Program-made: the position numbers and the translations under genes
Source: Budorcas taxicolor
Lineage: Eukaryota; Chordata; Mammalia; Artiodactyla; Bovidae
Assembly (NCBI RefSeq): GCF_023091745.1
Contig: NC_068910.1
Coordinates: forward strand, 9,150,272 to 9,214,271
Direction: 5' to 3'
DNA length: 64,000 nucleotides
Part shown: piece by piece, positions 1 to 10,973 of the stretch
How the letters are laid out: every line of letters starts with the position of its first letter
Numbering within the stretch: position 1 is the stretch's first letter
The notes under the pieces: generated by a model
The model's input: the letters and a program-made list of their open reading frames with translations, nothing else
Database searches by the model: none
What the model was told of the DNA's origin: nothing

Positions 1-417
1 GGGAGCCACCTAGCCGGGGAGAGAGCAGAGCATGGAGCTGGGGGCTGGGCAGTAGGCACGTGGGCCCCCCACCATGGAGGCAGCAGAAAGGTACCCCTCC
101 CCACTGCCCAGTCTGCTAGTGGAGCTGGGCCCAGCCTGGCCCTCGGCCACCAAACACATTCCACAGGGGACGCCTCCTCGGAGCCCATGGAGGGGGAGGG
201 CAGCGGAACCAGGCATCCTCGGAGCCTGGGAAAGGGCAGCTATGGAGGAGCTGCGTGGCTGGTGGGCCCAGTCTGGCCCCCACTGTGGTCCTATTCTCCC
301 CTACAGCCCGCCCTCAGCATCTCCCATCCTTGCCCTCTGCCCAAACTCTGCCCTCTCAGGGTGCCCAGGTACATGCCCTGCTCACAGGCCCAGGCCAAGC
401 CTTGCCCCAGGTTGCCA

Positions 418-665
418 CCAACACATGAGCACACTCATGTTCGGACACACCAAGAAGTATACACACCACCCACCCTGCATGCACACACCAACACCCAAAC
501 ACATGGGTGTGAGCACACACCGGGATGCATGCACCCACCGCCTGTACATACAAGCCAGAGACACATACCCAGAAGCACACCCCACACAGGCACACTCACC
601 CGCCCACCCACCCAAGACACACACACCAGCAGCCACATCCAGACCCCACACAGACAGATCACACA
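418..665. repeat. Degenerate CA/CAC-rich simple repeat
   Basis: About 250 bp made almost entirely of imperfect CACA, CACC and ACACAC words broken by GCATGC and CATGAG islands. It opens long reading frames on both strands (Thr/His/Pro-rich on plus, Cys/Val/Gly-rich on minus), which is expected from repeat composition and is not evidence of coding. Confidence 0.8.
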
Positions 666-767
666 CACTTCCCTGGTTCGAGCCCTAAGTCCTCGAGGGC
701 TCTGGAAGCCAGGCCATCATCTCTTGCTACTTCCTCTCCTGCAGGTCAGAGCAGAGTGGGAGGTGGA

Positions 768-789
768 GGGGGTGGGGGTGGGGGTGGGG
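768..789 (+). other. G-quadruplex-forming motif
   Basis: Four guanine runs of 5, 5, 5 and 4 bases are separated by single T residues. This meets the strict G3+N1-7 quadruplex pattern with the shortest possible loops, which are the most stable in vitro. The G strand is plus. If PLXNB1 is transcribed on minus, its RNA would carry the C-rich strand, so the G4 would form on the non-template DNA only if transcription ran on plus. Confidence 0.75.
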
Positions 790-2269
790 CGTCCTAGAGG
801 AAGTCACTGATGAGTACCCCACATCCCCTGAAACTTCCCATACCTTGAGGGCCTGCTCTCCTCACAGACCCTCTCCCTGCAGACTCCACCTGAAGCCTGG
901 GGAGACCAGGAAACCATGCCACCACCTTGCTAAAACCTGGCTGGTCTCCAGCCTGGAGCACCAGGGTAGGTAAAGCGCTGGGGACCGGCAGCGCATCCCA
1001 AGCTGTGAGATGTTCTCCCTGCTTGTTTGTGTCCAGGCCACATGGCCCGGCCCCTCCTGCCACCCGGCTGCCAGTCTGCCGGTGCACAGTGCTCCTCCGA
1101 CAGCTTCCCAGGGTCCAGGTTGGCTCCTCCCAGCCGAGGCCCCCCCAGCTGGGTTCTCCTGAGGCTGGCCCAGAGGGAGCAGGGCTGGGCGTAAGGCTTG
1201 GAGGAAGGTCCAGCGAGGAGCTGTGGCCACAGCCTGGCTGGGCACTGCTCCCAAAATAGCTTGGGGGTTTCCATTTTTAGTGTGCAGAGAACAGGACAGC
1301 TCTATGGGAGCGGGAACAAGGCAGCCACTGTTTGCCACCGAGGGGGCAGGGGGAGGGGGGCGGCAGGGAGAGCTGTGAACCCGGCGAGAAGCCCAGGACT
1401 ATGGCAAGGCCAGGCTTCCCAGGAGCCCCCCACCTTGTATCCAAGGCACAGTGGGGAAAGTTTCTTCCCCCGGGAAGATGGGGTCTGCCTGAGGATGGGC
1501 AAAGGCCGGCTGCTACACTCAGCTACTGCTCAGCCCCTCCCACCGCCTCCCTCCCAGGGACGCGCCTTGGGCAGAGGGTCTGCCCCACCATTCGCTTACA
1601 AACATTTGCTCAGCGCGGACTTCATGCCAGAGTTCTCCAACCCTCAAGGGGCAGCCACCAAGGCACTCCCTACATGTAAAATCACAACTGGGTCGAGTGG
1701 CCCACAGGAAGCCAATGGGCAGGACCCAAACAGCTTCTGGCAAAGTCACATCGAAGGCTGGAGGCTGACCCCCACTGGGGAAAGTGTCAGCCTTCTTCAA
1801 TCACTGCCACGGGGCCGAGCCACCCTCGCCCTTCCCCACATACCACGGGTGGGAAGGAAAGAAGGGTGGTGACATTTTTCTCCTTATCGGTCACATATTT
1901 CACTTCACCTTGGCCACAGACAGCCTCTGGCCCCTCCAGTGCACCTCCTCCCACCTCAGAGGATGTCCCTCTCTCCAGCATCTTTGGAGGCACCCCCCGG
2001 GGCCCGGAGGATAAAGGTCAAGCCCTCCCGTCCACACGCTCTCCTGTGGGATCCTTGCCAGGGCTCCCCCACACATGCTCTTCGTTCCTGCCAGGCCGAA
2101 CTGCAGACTGCTCATCACACTCCTCCACGCTCACTCCCTATTACATGAGGTACCCAACCATCACCTCCCAGAGAAGCCCTCACTGTCCCCCAGGCTCCTG
2201 AGAAGCCCACCGCGTGTGACTGGTGGGCATCCCCAGCCACCACCCTGGTGTACATTGCAGCTCTGCCTT

Positions 2270-2360
2270 GGGGTCTCTGAGCCTCAGATTTCCCATCTGG
2301 AGAATGGGAGGCAGGATTGCTCTGATCGTTCAATGTGACGCGGTGTGTGCCTGGCACGCG
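2270..2360. repeat. MIR-like ancient SINE remnant
   Basis: The stretch has the MIR signature of a Ser/Cys-type word GAGCCTCAG followed by TTTCCCATCTGGAGAATGGG and a decayed tail. Divergence is high, as expected for a pan-mammalian SINE. Boundaries are approximate. Confidence 0.55.
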
Positions 2361-3059
2361 AGGCACCAACCAAGGCCACTTTTCTCCCTGTTCCACGCTC
2401 CTATCCTGAAATTCCTTAAAGGCAGAGAATGTGACTTCTAATTCAGAGGCCCCAGTAAGCAGGACAGACGTTAGCACTGAGCAGGTGCTCCTCAAATGTT
2501 GAAAAGAACCCTCATTTCACAGCCAATAAAACTCAGCCAGCAGGGGAGATGCGGAACCCACAACCCACTCCAAGCCACTCAGCTTCTCGAAGGACACAGT
2601 TGTCAGCCCCACTTTTATTAATGACTAGGCCAGAGCAGACTGAAAAGGGTGCTTTGGAGCTGGGCCTCCAGTCCCCAACTTATACAAATAAGATCTCTCC
2701 TCCACCCTCCACATCTCAAGCCCCAACTACAGTCAAAGCCTAGCTCTTCTGGGCTCCCCAACTCTGGACCGATTCAGCAGGACCCGAGGCTGCCTAACTT
2801 CTGCCTGCAAAGAACAACCAGTCTCCTGGACCTGGGGCTGTCCTGGCCAAACAAAAGGGCATATGAACTCTGCCCTTGAAACTGGGAGAGTGTTCCTATC
2901 CCAGCCCTCTTCACCGGAGTCGCCGGGATTGGTGTGAAACCGGCCTTTCCTTTTGGCCCTCTCGCTGGGCTCCCAGGGTGCACCCAGAAGTTACTCATTG
3001 ACAGCATCGGAGTGGAGAGTGCCTGCCCTGTTGTCTGTGTTGAGTCGGGGTAGGGGCGG

Positions 3060-4460
3060 GGTGGGGGGCACCATTTACCAGTGAGGACTCAACGAGCGCT
3101 CATCAATCACCCACCGTCTGGGTGCGGGGTGGGGGGCTCCCCCTCTGGGGGTGCGTGGCGGGGGGAATCCCAGTCTGCCTTTTGTCAGTCGCGCCGAGTA
3201 CCGCCTGGAAGGGTTGTGACTGCGGAGGGGAAGCCTGGACCTCCCTGTTGCTCTTCCCCGACCCTCCTCCCTCCTCCCCGACCAGGGCAAGGACCCCCCC
3301 AGTGGTCCTGGGAGGGCGGGGAAGAGGCCGGCCGGTCCCCGGCTGAGGCGGCGGCGGCGAGGAGGGGGCGCGGAGGAGCGGCTCCACCTCCTCTGTCTCC
3401 CAATCGCGTTACAGGCGGAGCCGACAGAGTTTCCCTTCGCGCGGAGAAGTGTGGTCCCAACTCTCAGGATTGAGGCCGCCCACCACTCACCCCGGGCCGC
3501 CTCGGCCCGGCGGCATCGCGGCTCCAGGCCCGTCCACCCCGGGGACGCGTCGCCCCGGCCCCACCGCCCGGCCCCGGGCCCCGCACTCACCACCCGGCCG
3601 GGCCCCGCGGGACGAGCGCGCCGAGGCGGGCGCCGGCCGCTCCGGGTTCGGGATCTGCGCGCGCGGCGGCCTCCCCCGTCCCCTGCTCGCCACCCACCCC
3701 CGCTCCGCCACCCCCCGGAGGTGGGTCTGGCGGAGTCGCAGCTGTTACCCGGAGACCGAGGGGCGGAAAACTGCGCCCGCCGCCCGCCCCGCCCGCCGCG
3801 GCGCTGCCACCGCCGGGAACAAAGGAGACAAAGCCGCGTCGGCCGGGCCCGGCTCCGCTCCTTCCCCCCCCGCGCCCGCCGGGCCGCCCTCCCCCCGCCC
3901 GCCGCCCAGGCCAGGCCGGAAGCAGCCGGGAGAGCCGGGCGCGCGGCCCCGAGCCGCCCGGGACCCCGCATTCCAGCCCTCCCGGCTCTGCACTTGCCGA
4001 GGGCGGGGGACTCGACCCCTCGCTCGCTAGGGGGCGGACGGTGGGGGGAGGGGAGGGGAGAAGGGCTGCACCCCGGCGGTTGCCAAGGCAACGCGGATGG
4101 CGGCGGGAGGGGCGCGCAGAGCCGAGCCGCGGGACCTGCTGCCCCACCCGGCCCAGTCCCCGCCGGGCCTCACCTGCGCGCCTCGCTGGAGCCGGAATTG
4201 GGAGCCCTCCGGCATGGGAGGGGCCGGACGGCGGGGGCTGGGGGCTGGGGGTCGCGCTCTGCACCCCGACGTGTGGTGGTGCTTCGCCCGGACCTCCGCC
4301 TGCCTGCCTGCCTGCCAGCGCCCGGTGGGACCCACGCCCCTCACCTGCCCCACCAACCACCGCCAACCACCGCCCCCGCTCTCCGGGGCCCCCGAGCTCC
4401 CTCTTACCTGCCCAGTACCTGGATCCTGTGGCCATCCTCCGCCAACTTTCTTTACCTGAA
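3060..4460 (-). promoter_or_regulatory. PLXNB1: CpG island; putative PLXNB1 promoter and untranslated first exons
   Basis: About 1.4 kb of very GC-rich, CpG-dense DNA. On the minus strand there are several consensus donor sites: exon ends at about 3591 (gtgagt), 4174 (cag/gtgagg), 4345 (cag/gtgagg), 4408 (cag/gtaagag) and 4456 (cag/gtaaag). I saw no comparable plus-strand series. That polarity suggests a minus-strand gene with alternative first exons. In mammals PLXNB1 lies in this position and orientation next to CCDC51 and has an untranslated first exon. The symbol is therefore from synteny; no plexin protein sequence is visible. Long open frames across the island on both strands are GC artefacts. 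Confidence 0.5.
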
Positions 4461-6320
4461 CTCCGGGGCGCCTGGTTTCTGCCCACCGGTCCTACTCCTG
4501 GGACTCTCAAACGGCCAAGCTCTCCTTCCGGCCCCCACCTCTGGCTGTGCGGGAAGAGCGCTGGCTTTGGGGTTGGGACCGGGTTTGCGCCATCACTGAG
4601 CCAAGAAACCTGACCCCTGCCCCCCAAACACACATGCTTGTTTGCTCACCGTCAAGTGGAGGTGATGCCACACCTAGCCGGGCTGGGAGAGTTGGGCCCA
4701 CCGCTGCAAACGTGCACAAGCTAGGGCGCATTCCCTCCCAAACCTGTACCTGGACCCGCCCCAAGCTGAGAAGCCGTGGGCAAGTCTAGACTCCCTCACC
4801 GGTAAATACGTCACCCTTCCAAAGGCACACCTGGGTTCTCTCCTGAGGCCCAGGTGTGCCCTCTGCAGGGCCCTTCAGGCTTGGCTCCCTGCAAACTCAG
4901 GAGCCAGCACTCAGTCCATCCTTTTAGGACTTCCGCAGGGTTTTGGCTCTCAGCCACTAGGACAGCCGCCTGGGAGGCAAAATTGGTCACACACCCTGAA
5001 AGCTCCCAGGGCCTCTGCAAGGCTTGAGGGGAACCTCAATCAAGTTTACATCATCCACACTGGCTGCTGTGTAAAGAGCTAAACTTCAGGCACCCTCTTC
5101 CCACCTTCCACCCATCAGTGTGCCTTCACTCTCACATGACTCTGCCTTCCAAGTTGTCCCTCCCCAGCACCTCGGCTTGCTCCCCGGACCTCCAACCAAT
5201 CTTCCAACATCTGGGTCCAGGATTCAGCACCCTGTGCCAGTTCTGTCTCTGGATATCACAGACCCCAGGTGCTATCTGGCCTTCTGGGTCCCCCACTCCA
5301 TTCTCTAAACTTATGCTCCATACCAATCACCACCTCAGTCAAGCTGGTGTGCCCCAAGGCCCTCAGCCACCTTGCCTTGCCTTTCTGTGCAGCTTGTTGG
5401 GGGTGTTGGGTGGCCCTTCCAAGTACCTGGACTCCTCCCCTCCCCAGACCCATTCACTCAAGTGCACACCCTTTAGGACCCACCTCACCTACCTAGGTTT
5501 AGGACCTAGGATTTCCAAACCCCACAACACCCCTCATCTATAGACAGATATGGTATCTCCTACCCCACCAGGAGGATGAACATCCTAAGTGTAGAGGTCA
5601 TTTCATCCCACACCCTAAGAAGGAATCATTACAAAAAGAAAAGAAGGCCACGGAGGGAGTGACCAGACGATCAGAGGTTCGCTGCACCCATGGGGCCACT
5701 GGCCAGGGCTGAGCACAGGCTCCCAAGAAGGGCGGGATCTCATGGAAGCATTTCTGCTTCCACAGGCCTCTGCTGTGCATCAGCTCTACTCAACCTGCTG
5801 ACCCACCTCATTGGGTCCTGAAAGGAGGGTGGGTTCTTCAGACCCACAGTGCAAGCAGAGCACCTCCTCGCTGCTGTTTACTCAAGGACACACAAGGCCA
5901 CCCATGGCCATTCGACCCAGGAGGTCAAAGGCTGCTGTTCTCCACTGAGAAGGAAGAGGTCAAGGGTTCTCGGTGCAGTACGCCTCCATGCCCCCCAACC
6001 GTACCTCCCACCTCTGAGAGGTCCCTCCCCATCACTGCCTCACTGCTCACACTGCTGGAGGGCTGAGCTCTGCCCAAGGCTGGAGAAGCCATCCCTAGGC
6101 TGTGTGTGACATGACACCCCGCCTAAGTGGCACTCCAGCAGGGAACCAGATTGGTCGCCAATCCCTGTAATTCTGTCCCCAGCAGTATTTACCAACCATT
6201 CCCCCAATCCTTGTTCCTGCTCTCCTCTGGTCAATCCTCCAGTGTTAGAACCAGGAAGTTCTCTCCAACATGGCACAGCAAGTGATCCAAAACAGGCCGT
6301 TACCATGGTCACCAGCAAGC
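4461..6320. other. Single-copy spacer between the CpG island and CCDC51
   Basis: CT-rich, non-repetitive DNA with no recognisable exon, RNA gene or recent transposon. It lies between the inferred PLXNB1 5' end and the 3' end of CCDC51, both on minus, so it would contain the PLXNB1 upstream region and the CCDC51 termination zone. Confidence 0.4.
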
Positions 6321-6607
6321 CAAGTTTTATTTACTGGAAATCATGGGCCATCCGACACAGGTGGGTTGGACAAGTGGAGGACAGGCCAGGAAATCCAAAA
6401 TGAAAATCAAGGCCTGGTGGGGGGTAGGGGGGGACCAGTGCATCAAAAATGGTCTTGAACCAAGGGCCAGATCAAGAGATGAGAGAGGAACTATAAGGGG
6501 GCGATTATCTTACTTTCAGGCCCAACCCTCGAGTTCCAAATCTGAATGTTCAATGGACAAAACTCAGTCTCACATACATTACTTTAAATAAGAAAAATGA
6601 AAGACGT

Positions 6608-6613
6608 TTTAAT
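6608..6613 (-). terminator. CCDC51: Candidate CCDC51 poly(A) signal ATTAAA
   Basis: On the minus strand ATTAAA occurs about 295 nt downstream of the CCDC51 stop codon. A second candidate, AATAAA, lies on minus at 6326-6331. Which one is used cannot be decided from sequence; both would place the 6646-6743 SINE inside the 3' UTR. Confidence 0.4.
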
Positions 6614-6645
6614 AAAATTGAAAGACGTGAGCACAAATATTTGCT

Positions 6646-6743
6646 GCTGCTGCTAAGTCGCTTCAGTCGTTTCCGACTCTGTGCGACCCCACAGACAGCA
6701 GCCCACCAGGCTCCCCCGTCCCTGGGATTCTCCAGGCAAGAAG
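6646..6743 (+). mobile_element. Bov-tA SINE in the CCDC51 3' UTR
   Basis: The body from GCTGCTAAGTCGCTTCAGTC to the CTCCAGGCAAG word is a Bov-tA monomer. It is bracketed by an 11-bp direct repeat AAATATTTGCT at 6635-6645 and 6744-6754, a clean target-site duplication. Confidence 0.85.
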
Positions 6744-6903
6744 AAATATTTGCTAGTTAATGTCAATTAGTGTAAAAAGCAAAGGATGTGTGCCGGTGAG
6801 GTCAGACTCAGGCTGAGTACACTCCCGGAAGTCCACTTCATTACTTCATTCTCTTACTAAATCCACATCCATACCCCCTCCCTCTGGAGGAGGGTCCAGG
6901 GGG

Positions 6904-9900
6904 CTAGCTGGCCCTGAACAGCATATAAAGCACAGGTAGGACGGCCACAAACGTCGCGCAGGTGACCAGCGTGCCATAGACGGTGTTCCTGTTGACCTGG
7001 GCTTCCAGCCTCTGCTCCGTGTCCGACAGTGCCATGATCATGCTCCCCTGCTCCAGCAGGGAACCAGGCAGAGCTCCGTCTGCAGACTCCACCAGGCCCG
7101 GGTGTGCTGCAGCCTTTGCAAGCTGAACCACCCCAGCCACTTGGCTCACGGTCTTTTCCAGGCCATCAAGCTGCTCTCGTAAACCCTCTAGACGTGAACG
7201 GACCTGCCTAGAATGGCTGAGCTGCTCTCTCAAGGCAGCTAAAAGGACATCTGTGTCTCTGTCTCGGGTCGGGGAAGAACCTGCCTGGGACAAAGAGCTC
7301 TGCCCGGTCCCAGCTTGCACCAGGCCCTTCAGGTCTGCCACGAGGTCACGGAGGTCCCTCTGCTGGAGTGAGTAGCTAGACGCTTGTTCTCGGATGGCTT
7401 CCTGGAGGCTCACAGGCCCCTTCTGGGCCTCCAGGAGCAAAGCCTTCAACTCCTGGAGCCGCACGCGGTTCACGTAGGTGGAGCCAGCCACACCGATCAA
7501 GGCCCCCAGGACTGACCCGATGAGCGACCAGTTCTTGGTCCTCTCTGCCCGGGTGCGCTCCTTCTCGTGGCTTTCCCGCACGGCTGCAGAGAAGAGGGAG
7601 AATTTCTCTCGCTCAGAGTCTTCCGCGCGCAGGTAGGTCATACGAAGCCGCTTCTCCTCCTGCGGAAGCAAAGCTGTCATATAGCAGCAACCTGGCCCAG
7701 CAGCCTCCAGCGGAAGTCCCACAACCACGTCCCTGGAGCTTGGCTTCAGGCCTGGCATGGATTACATGTTCTATAAACACGCCGGGTGAGTGAGGGCAGC
7801 ATTAAGTCTGGACGGGTTGGGGGAGCAAAGAACCGGGGATGGTCCAGGTGAGCAGTGCTATCCTCCCTGGGCAGTCGTGGGTCTGACCAGACATGCATGC
7901 GGGTCTCCAGACTGTGTCTGTCAGAAGGGAAGTATCTGGCACTCTCCGGGAGGCCCTCTCCATGGTGCTCCCTCCCAATAATCTGGGGCCCAGAGTATAC
8001 TAGACCGTTGATCCCAGTTCTCCAGGAGTGGAGAGGGTGGACAGGCACTGGAGGCCCGGAGCCCAGTCTCTCCCCAGGGTCTTCTGGTTTACCTCCTCAC
8101 CAGGTCTCTGACCCCTAAACCCATCAGAGCCCCCACCTCGCCCCTCCACACCCTGCAGGCTAGGGTCCCCGGCCGGCTAAGGAAGGAGCCTACCTGCAGC
8201 ATCCTGTGCTCCAGAGTGGCCAGCTCCAGGTACTGGTTATCGTCTCTGGAGATGCGGTCCAGGCGGTCCCTCACCTCCTTCAGCTTGGCCTGCTGACTTT
8301 CTAAGTCTTCGCGAGCCTCCCGGACAAGCCCTCGAGCCACCATGAACACTTTCTCTGCCTGCAGTGAGAACAATAGAAGTCACCTGCCCCTTTCTCCATG
8401 CCACACAGGGTCCTCTCCACTTCTAACCAGACGCAGCTGAGAAGAGGTCTGGGGGATGTCAGTGCAAAGGCTGGAAAGAAAGTCCCTTGGACACACAATC
8501 CTGGCTCACCCAGTGGTCCCCAGGGTGCAGCCCCGGGCCTTTAATTGGCTTCCTGGGTGTTACCTTAGCTACACCTCCCAACATCACTGAACACCATGAT
8601 AGGCATTGCCAGGCCTCCAGTCAACAGGCTGAGAAACCCTGGCTCAGTGAAAGTCAAGACCTCGGAGGGGAGAGACAGCACTGTACCTCAACAGCTCTGG
8701 CTGAGCCCCAGGTTCTTCCCACGCCACCACACTGGTCTGTGCCAGGGTGGGAAACAAGATTGTTGTTCTTGTTCAGTCACTCAGTCATGTCTGACTCTGA
8801 GACTCCATGGACCGCAGCATGCCAGGCCTCCCTGTCCTTCACTATCTTCTAGCTGCTGCTGCTGCTTAGTCGCTTCAGTCGTGTCCGACTCTGTGCGACC
8901 CCATAGATGGCAGCCCACCAGGCTCCACCGTCCCTGGGATTCTCCAGGCAAGAACATTGGAGTGGGTTGCCATTTCCTTCTCCAATGCATGAAAGTGAAA
9001 AGTGAAAGTGAAGTCGCTGAGTCACGTCCAACTCTTCCCAACCCCGTGGACTGCAGCCTACCAGGCTCCTCCGTCCATGGGATTTTCCAGGCAAGAATAC
9101 TGGAGTGGACTGCCATTTCCTTCTCCAGTGCATGAAAGTGAAAAGTGAAAGTGAAGTCGATCAGTCACATCCGACTCTTCACAACCCCATGGACTGCAGC
9201 CTACCAGGCTCCTCCGTCCGTGGGATTTTCCAGGCAAGAGTGCTGGAGTGGAGTGCCATTGCCTTCTCCAACTATCTTCTAGTGTTTGCTCAAAGTCATG
9301 TCCGTTGAGTTGATGATGCCAGAGATGGCGGAACGCGTTTCCCCTGCCACAGAGGACTGGACAACCAGAGGCAGTTCTCCCCACCTCACAGTCTGATTAA
9401 TTCCCAGGGCCTCCACCTTCTCGAGGGATGTTTTAACCACAGTTGGGACTTTGAGGGCCTTGTAACCCTCCAGGCAACTCTCACCACCAACCCCTAAAAC
9501 AGTCAACAAACGAAGTGTTTGCTGGCCCAACAGAAAGGATGTTAATGGCCCAGGACCCCCTGGTACACAGCATACACAGCAATTTGTTGCAATGGGGAAT
9601 GGGGGCCCTTCACCCCGGTAATAGCAAACCCAGCCATCAGGTGAGAAACAACTCAGCTCCCCGTCCTAGTGGTACGTATTCAAGGACAGACCAATCTGGA
9701 CGTGGCCTCCCAGCACCTGTGGCTGGTCATTTATTTGGCAGGAGCCTCCAGGCCACACTGCCCAGGTCAGAGGGCAGGGCCAAACCCCAGTTCCCGTCCT
9801 CACCTCAGTGACGTTTCCCTGGGCCTCTCGAACCTCATTGAGTCCCACAAACTCTTCATATCTGTCCCACCAAGTCTTGGCCGTGGAGGACGCCCGCTGC

Positions 9901-10100
9901 CGAATGCTGTGCCCCAGGGTTGCGCCCAGTGCAGTGAGGCGGTGGTACAGCCCCAGGGCCACCTCCTCAGGCCTCTTCTCTCTGGGCTGGCCGGGGCCAT
10001 GGCTGGAGAGAGTCCTGGTCAGAAAGAGGTCCCTCCGTACCAGTACGGGAGACACACCCCCGACGTGGTGCATGGCCAACACACGGCTGCGCCCTGTCAT
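6904..10100 (-). CDS. CCDC51: CCDC51 / MITOK, mitochondrial K-ATP channel pore subunit
   Basis: Three coding exons on minus: 10100-9804 (99 aa), 8358-8194 (55 aa) and 7659-6904 (251 aa plus TAG), all with GT-AG borders and joining in phase, giving 405 aa against about 411 in human. The start is the ATG at 10100, matching the human N-terminus (MxGRSxxxAM); an acceptor lies just upstream at about 10109, so this exon carries a little 5' UTR. The first ~35 residues are Arg-rich and acid-poor, like a mitochondrial targeting sequence. A long coiled coil (about 85-195) precedes a first membrane helix (about 199-216, SLIGSVLGALIGVAG), and a second membrane helix closes the protein (about 382-402). 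MITOK, with ABCB8, forms the ATP-sensitive potassium channel of the inner mitochondrial membrane. The gene looks intact; a SINE array occupies the intron between the first two coding exons. Confidence 0.95.
8768..9330 (-). mobile_element. BovB fragment split by a Bov-tA trimer
   Basis: The left arm (8768-8852: TTCAGTCACTCAGTCATGTC through CCTGTCCTTCACTATCTTCTAG) and right arm (from 9283: TGTTTGCTCAAAGTCATGTC) are adjacent pieces of the BovB 3' region, read as its reverse complement. They are separated by a 418-bp SINE insertion. Similar unbroken arrangements occur at 14109 and 52793 in this window. The outer right limit is approximate. Confidence 0.7.
8853..9270 (+). mobile_element. Trimeric Bov-tA SINE with 12-bp target-site duplication
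   Basis: Three consecutive Bov-tA-type units with a period of about 143 bp share the CCAGGCTCC..CCGTCC..GGGAT..CTCCAGGCAAG body and the GTGAAAAGTGAAAGTGAAGTCG linker. The direct repeat ACTATCTTCTAG flanks the whole array at 8841-8852 and 9271-9282, so all three units arrived as one insertion. It lies in the CCDC51 intron. Confidence 0.85.
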
Positions 10101-10207
10101 CCGGAGATCTGTGGGGAGAGGCCAGACAGATCGGCTGACAGCTGACAAAGGCAGGGCTCAAGTCGGGTCTCATGCCCGAGAGTCTCCATTAAAAAGTCCA
10201 AACTGGG

Positions 10208-10515
10208 GACTTCCCGGGTGGCACGGTGGCTAAGAATCCAACTGCCAAGGCAGAAGACACGGGTTCGAGCCCTGATTCGGGAAGATTCCACGTTCCGTGG
10301 AGCAACCACGCCCATGTGCCACACGACTACGTGTGCACATGTGCGGCAAGTACTGAAGTCCGAGAGCCTAGAGCCTGTGCTCCGCAGCAAGAGGAGCCAC
10401 TGCAATGAGAAGCCCCCGAACTGCAGCAGAGGAACTGGCTCTCACCAGAAAAAGCCTGCGCAAAGCGACAGAGACCCAGGTGACCAAAATAAGTAAAGAT
10501 ATATATATTTTTTTA
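10208..10515 (+). mobile_element. Bov-A2/ART2A SINE
   Basis: The element begins GGACTTCCCGGGTGGCACGG and contains the tRNA-like B-box word GGGTTCGAGCCCTG. It continues through the GAGCAACCACGCCCATGTGCC and AGAGGAGCCACTGCAATGAG body to an A/T-rich tail. It lies in the 5' intron of CCDC51, opposite to transcription. Confidence 0.85.
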
Positions 10516-10738
10516 AGGACAGACTGTTGGGCCCGGAGAGGGAAGCCACCAGGGTCAGGCTTTGCCGGGGGCTCTCCTGGAGAATGAAGCACGTAAGGGA
10601 AGAACATATTTAGGAACCCAAGCCTCCCACCTCCCTCCAGGACGCCAGGAGCCAGACCCTCCCATTCCACCCACCTTCCTGCATCCCCAGGTCTGCATGA
10701 GAAGCCTGGTGGCCAGTTTTCGGATAACCTCAAAGATC

Positions 10739-10973
10739 CTTTTTTTTTTTTTCCTGATGTGGGCCATTTTTAAAGTCTTTATTGACTTTGTTACACTATT
10801 CCTTATGCTTTGGTTTTTGGCCTACTGAATTTGTTACAATATTGCTTCCGTTTCCTGTTTCACTGTTTTGGCCATGAGATATGCGGCATCTTAGCTCCGG
10901 ACCAGGGATCCAACCTGCACCCCGTACATCGAAAGGTGAAGCCTTAGCCACTGGACCACCAGGGAAGTCCCTC
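10739..10973 (-). mobile_element. CHR-type tRNA SINE, reverse orientation
   Basis: A poly(T) head (from 10740) is followed by a decayed middle, then TCTTAGCTCCGGACCAGGGATCCAACC and GGACCACCAGGGAAGTCCC, the reverse complement of the tRNA-related head of cetartiodactyl SINEs. Confidence 0.75.

Larger units (their letters stand above)
1..3059. other. Non-coding flank, probably PLXNB1 5' intron
   Basis: I see no exon with recognisable protein homology on either strand. A search of the minus-strand translations for the plexin signal peptide and sema-domain start found nothing, so PLXNB1 coding exons must lie left of the window. The stretch is mostly single-copy GC-rich mammalian DNA with a CA-rich block (418-665), a G-run motif (768-789) and a MIR-like remnant near 2270-2360. 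Assignment to a PLXNB1 intron rests on gene order next to CCDC51 only. Confidence 0.45.

Noticed and set aside
74..810. Thr/His/Pro-rich frames over the CA-rich block
   Set aside because: Translation of a simple repeat; open in several frames and both strands.
3075..4633. Very long open frames on both strands (up to 382 aa) in the CpG island
   Set aside because: GC-rich CpG DNA lacks stop codons; the translations are Arg/Pro/Gly/Ala-rich with no family signature, and opposite strands are open at once.
8853..9270. Regular ~143-bp repeats as a possible CRISPR or satellite array
   Set aside because: Units are SINE bodies with TSDs in a vertebrate intron; no short palindromic repeats and unique spacers.
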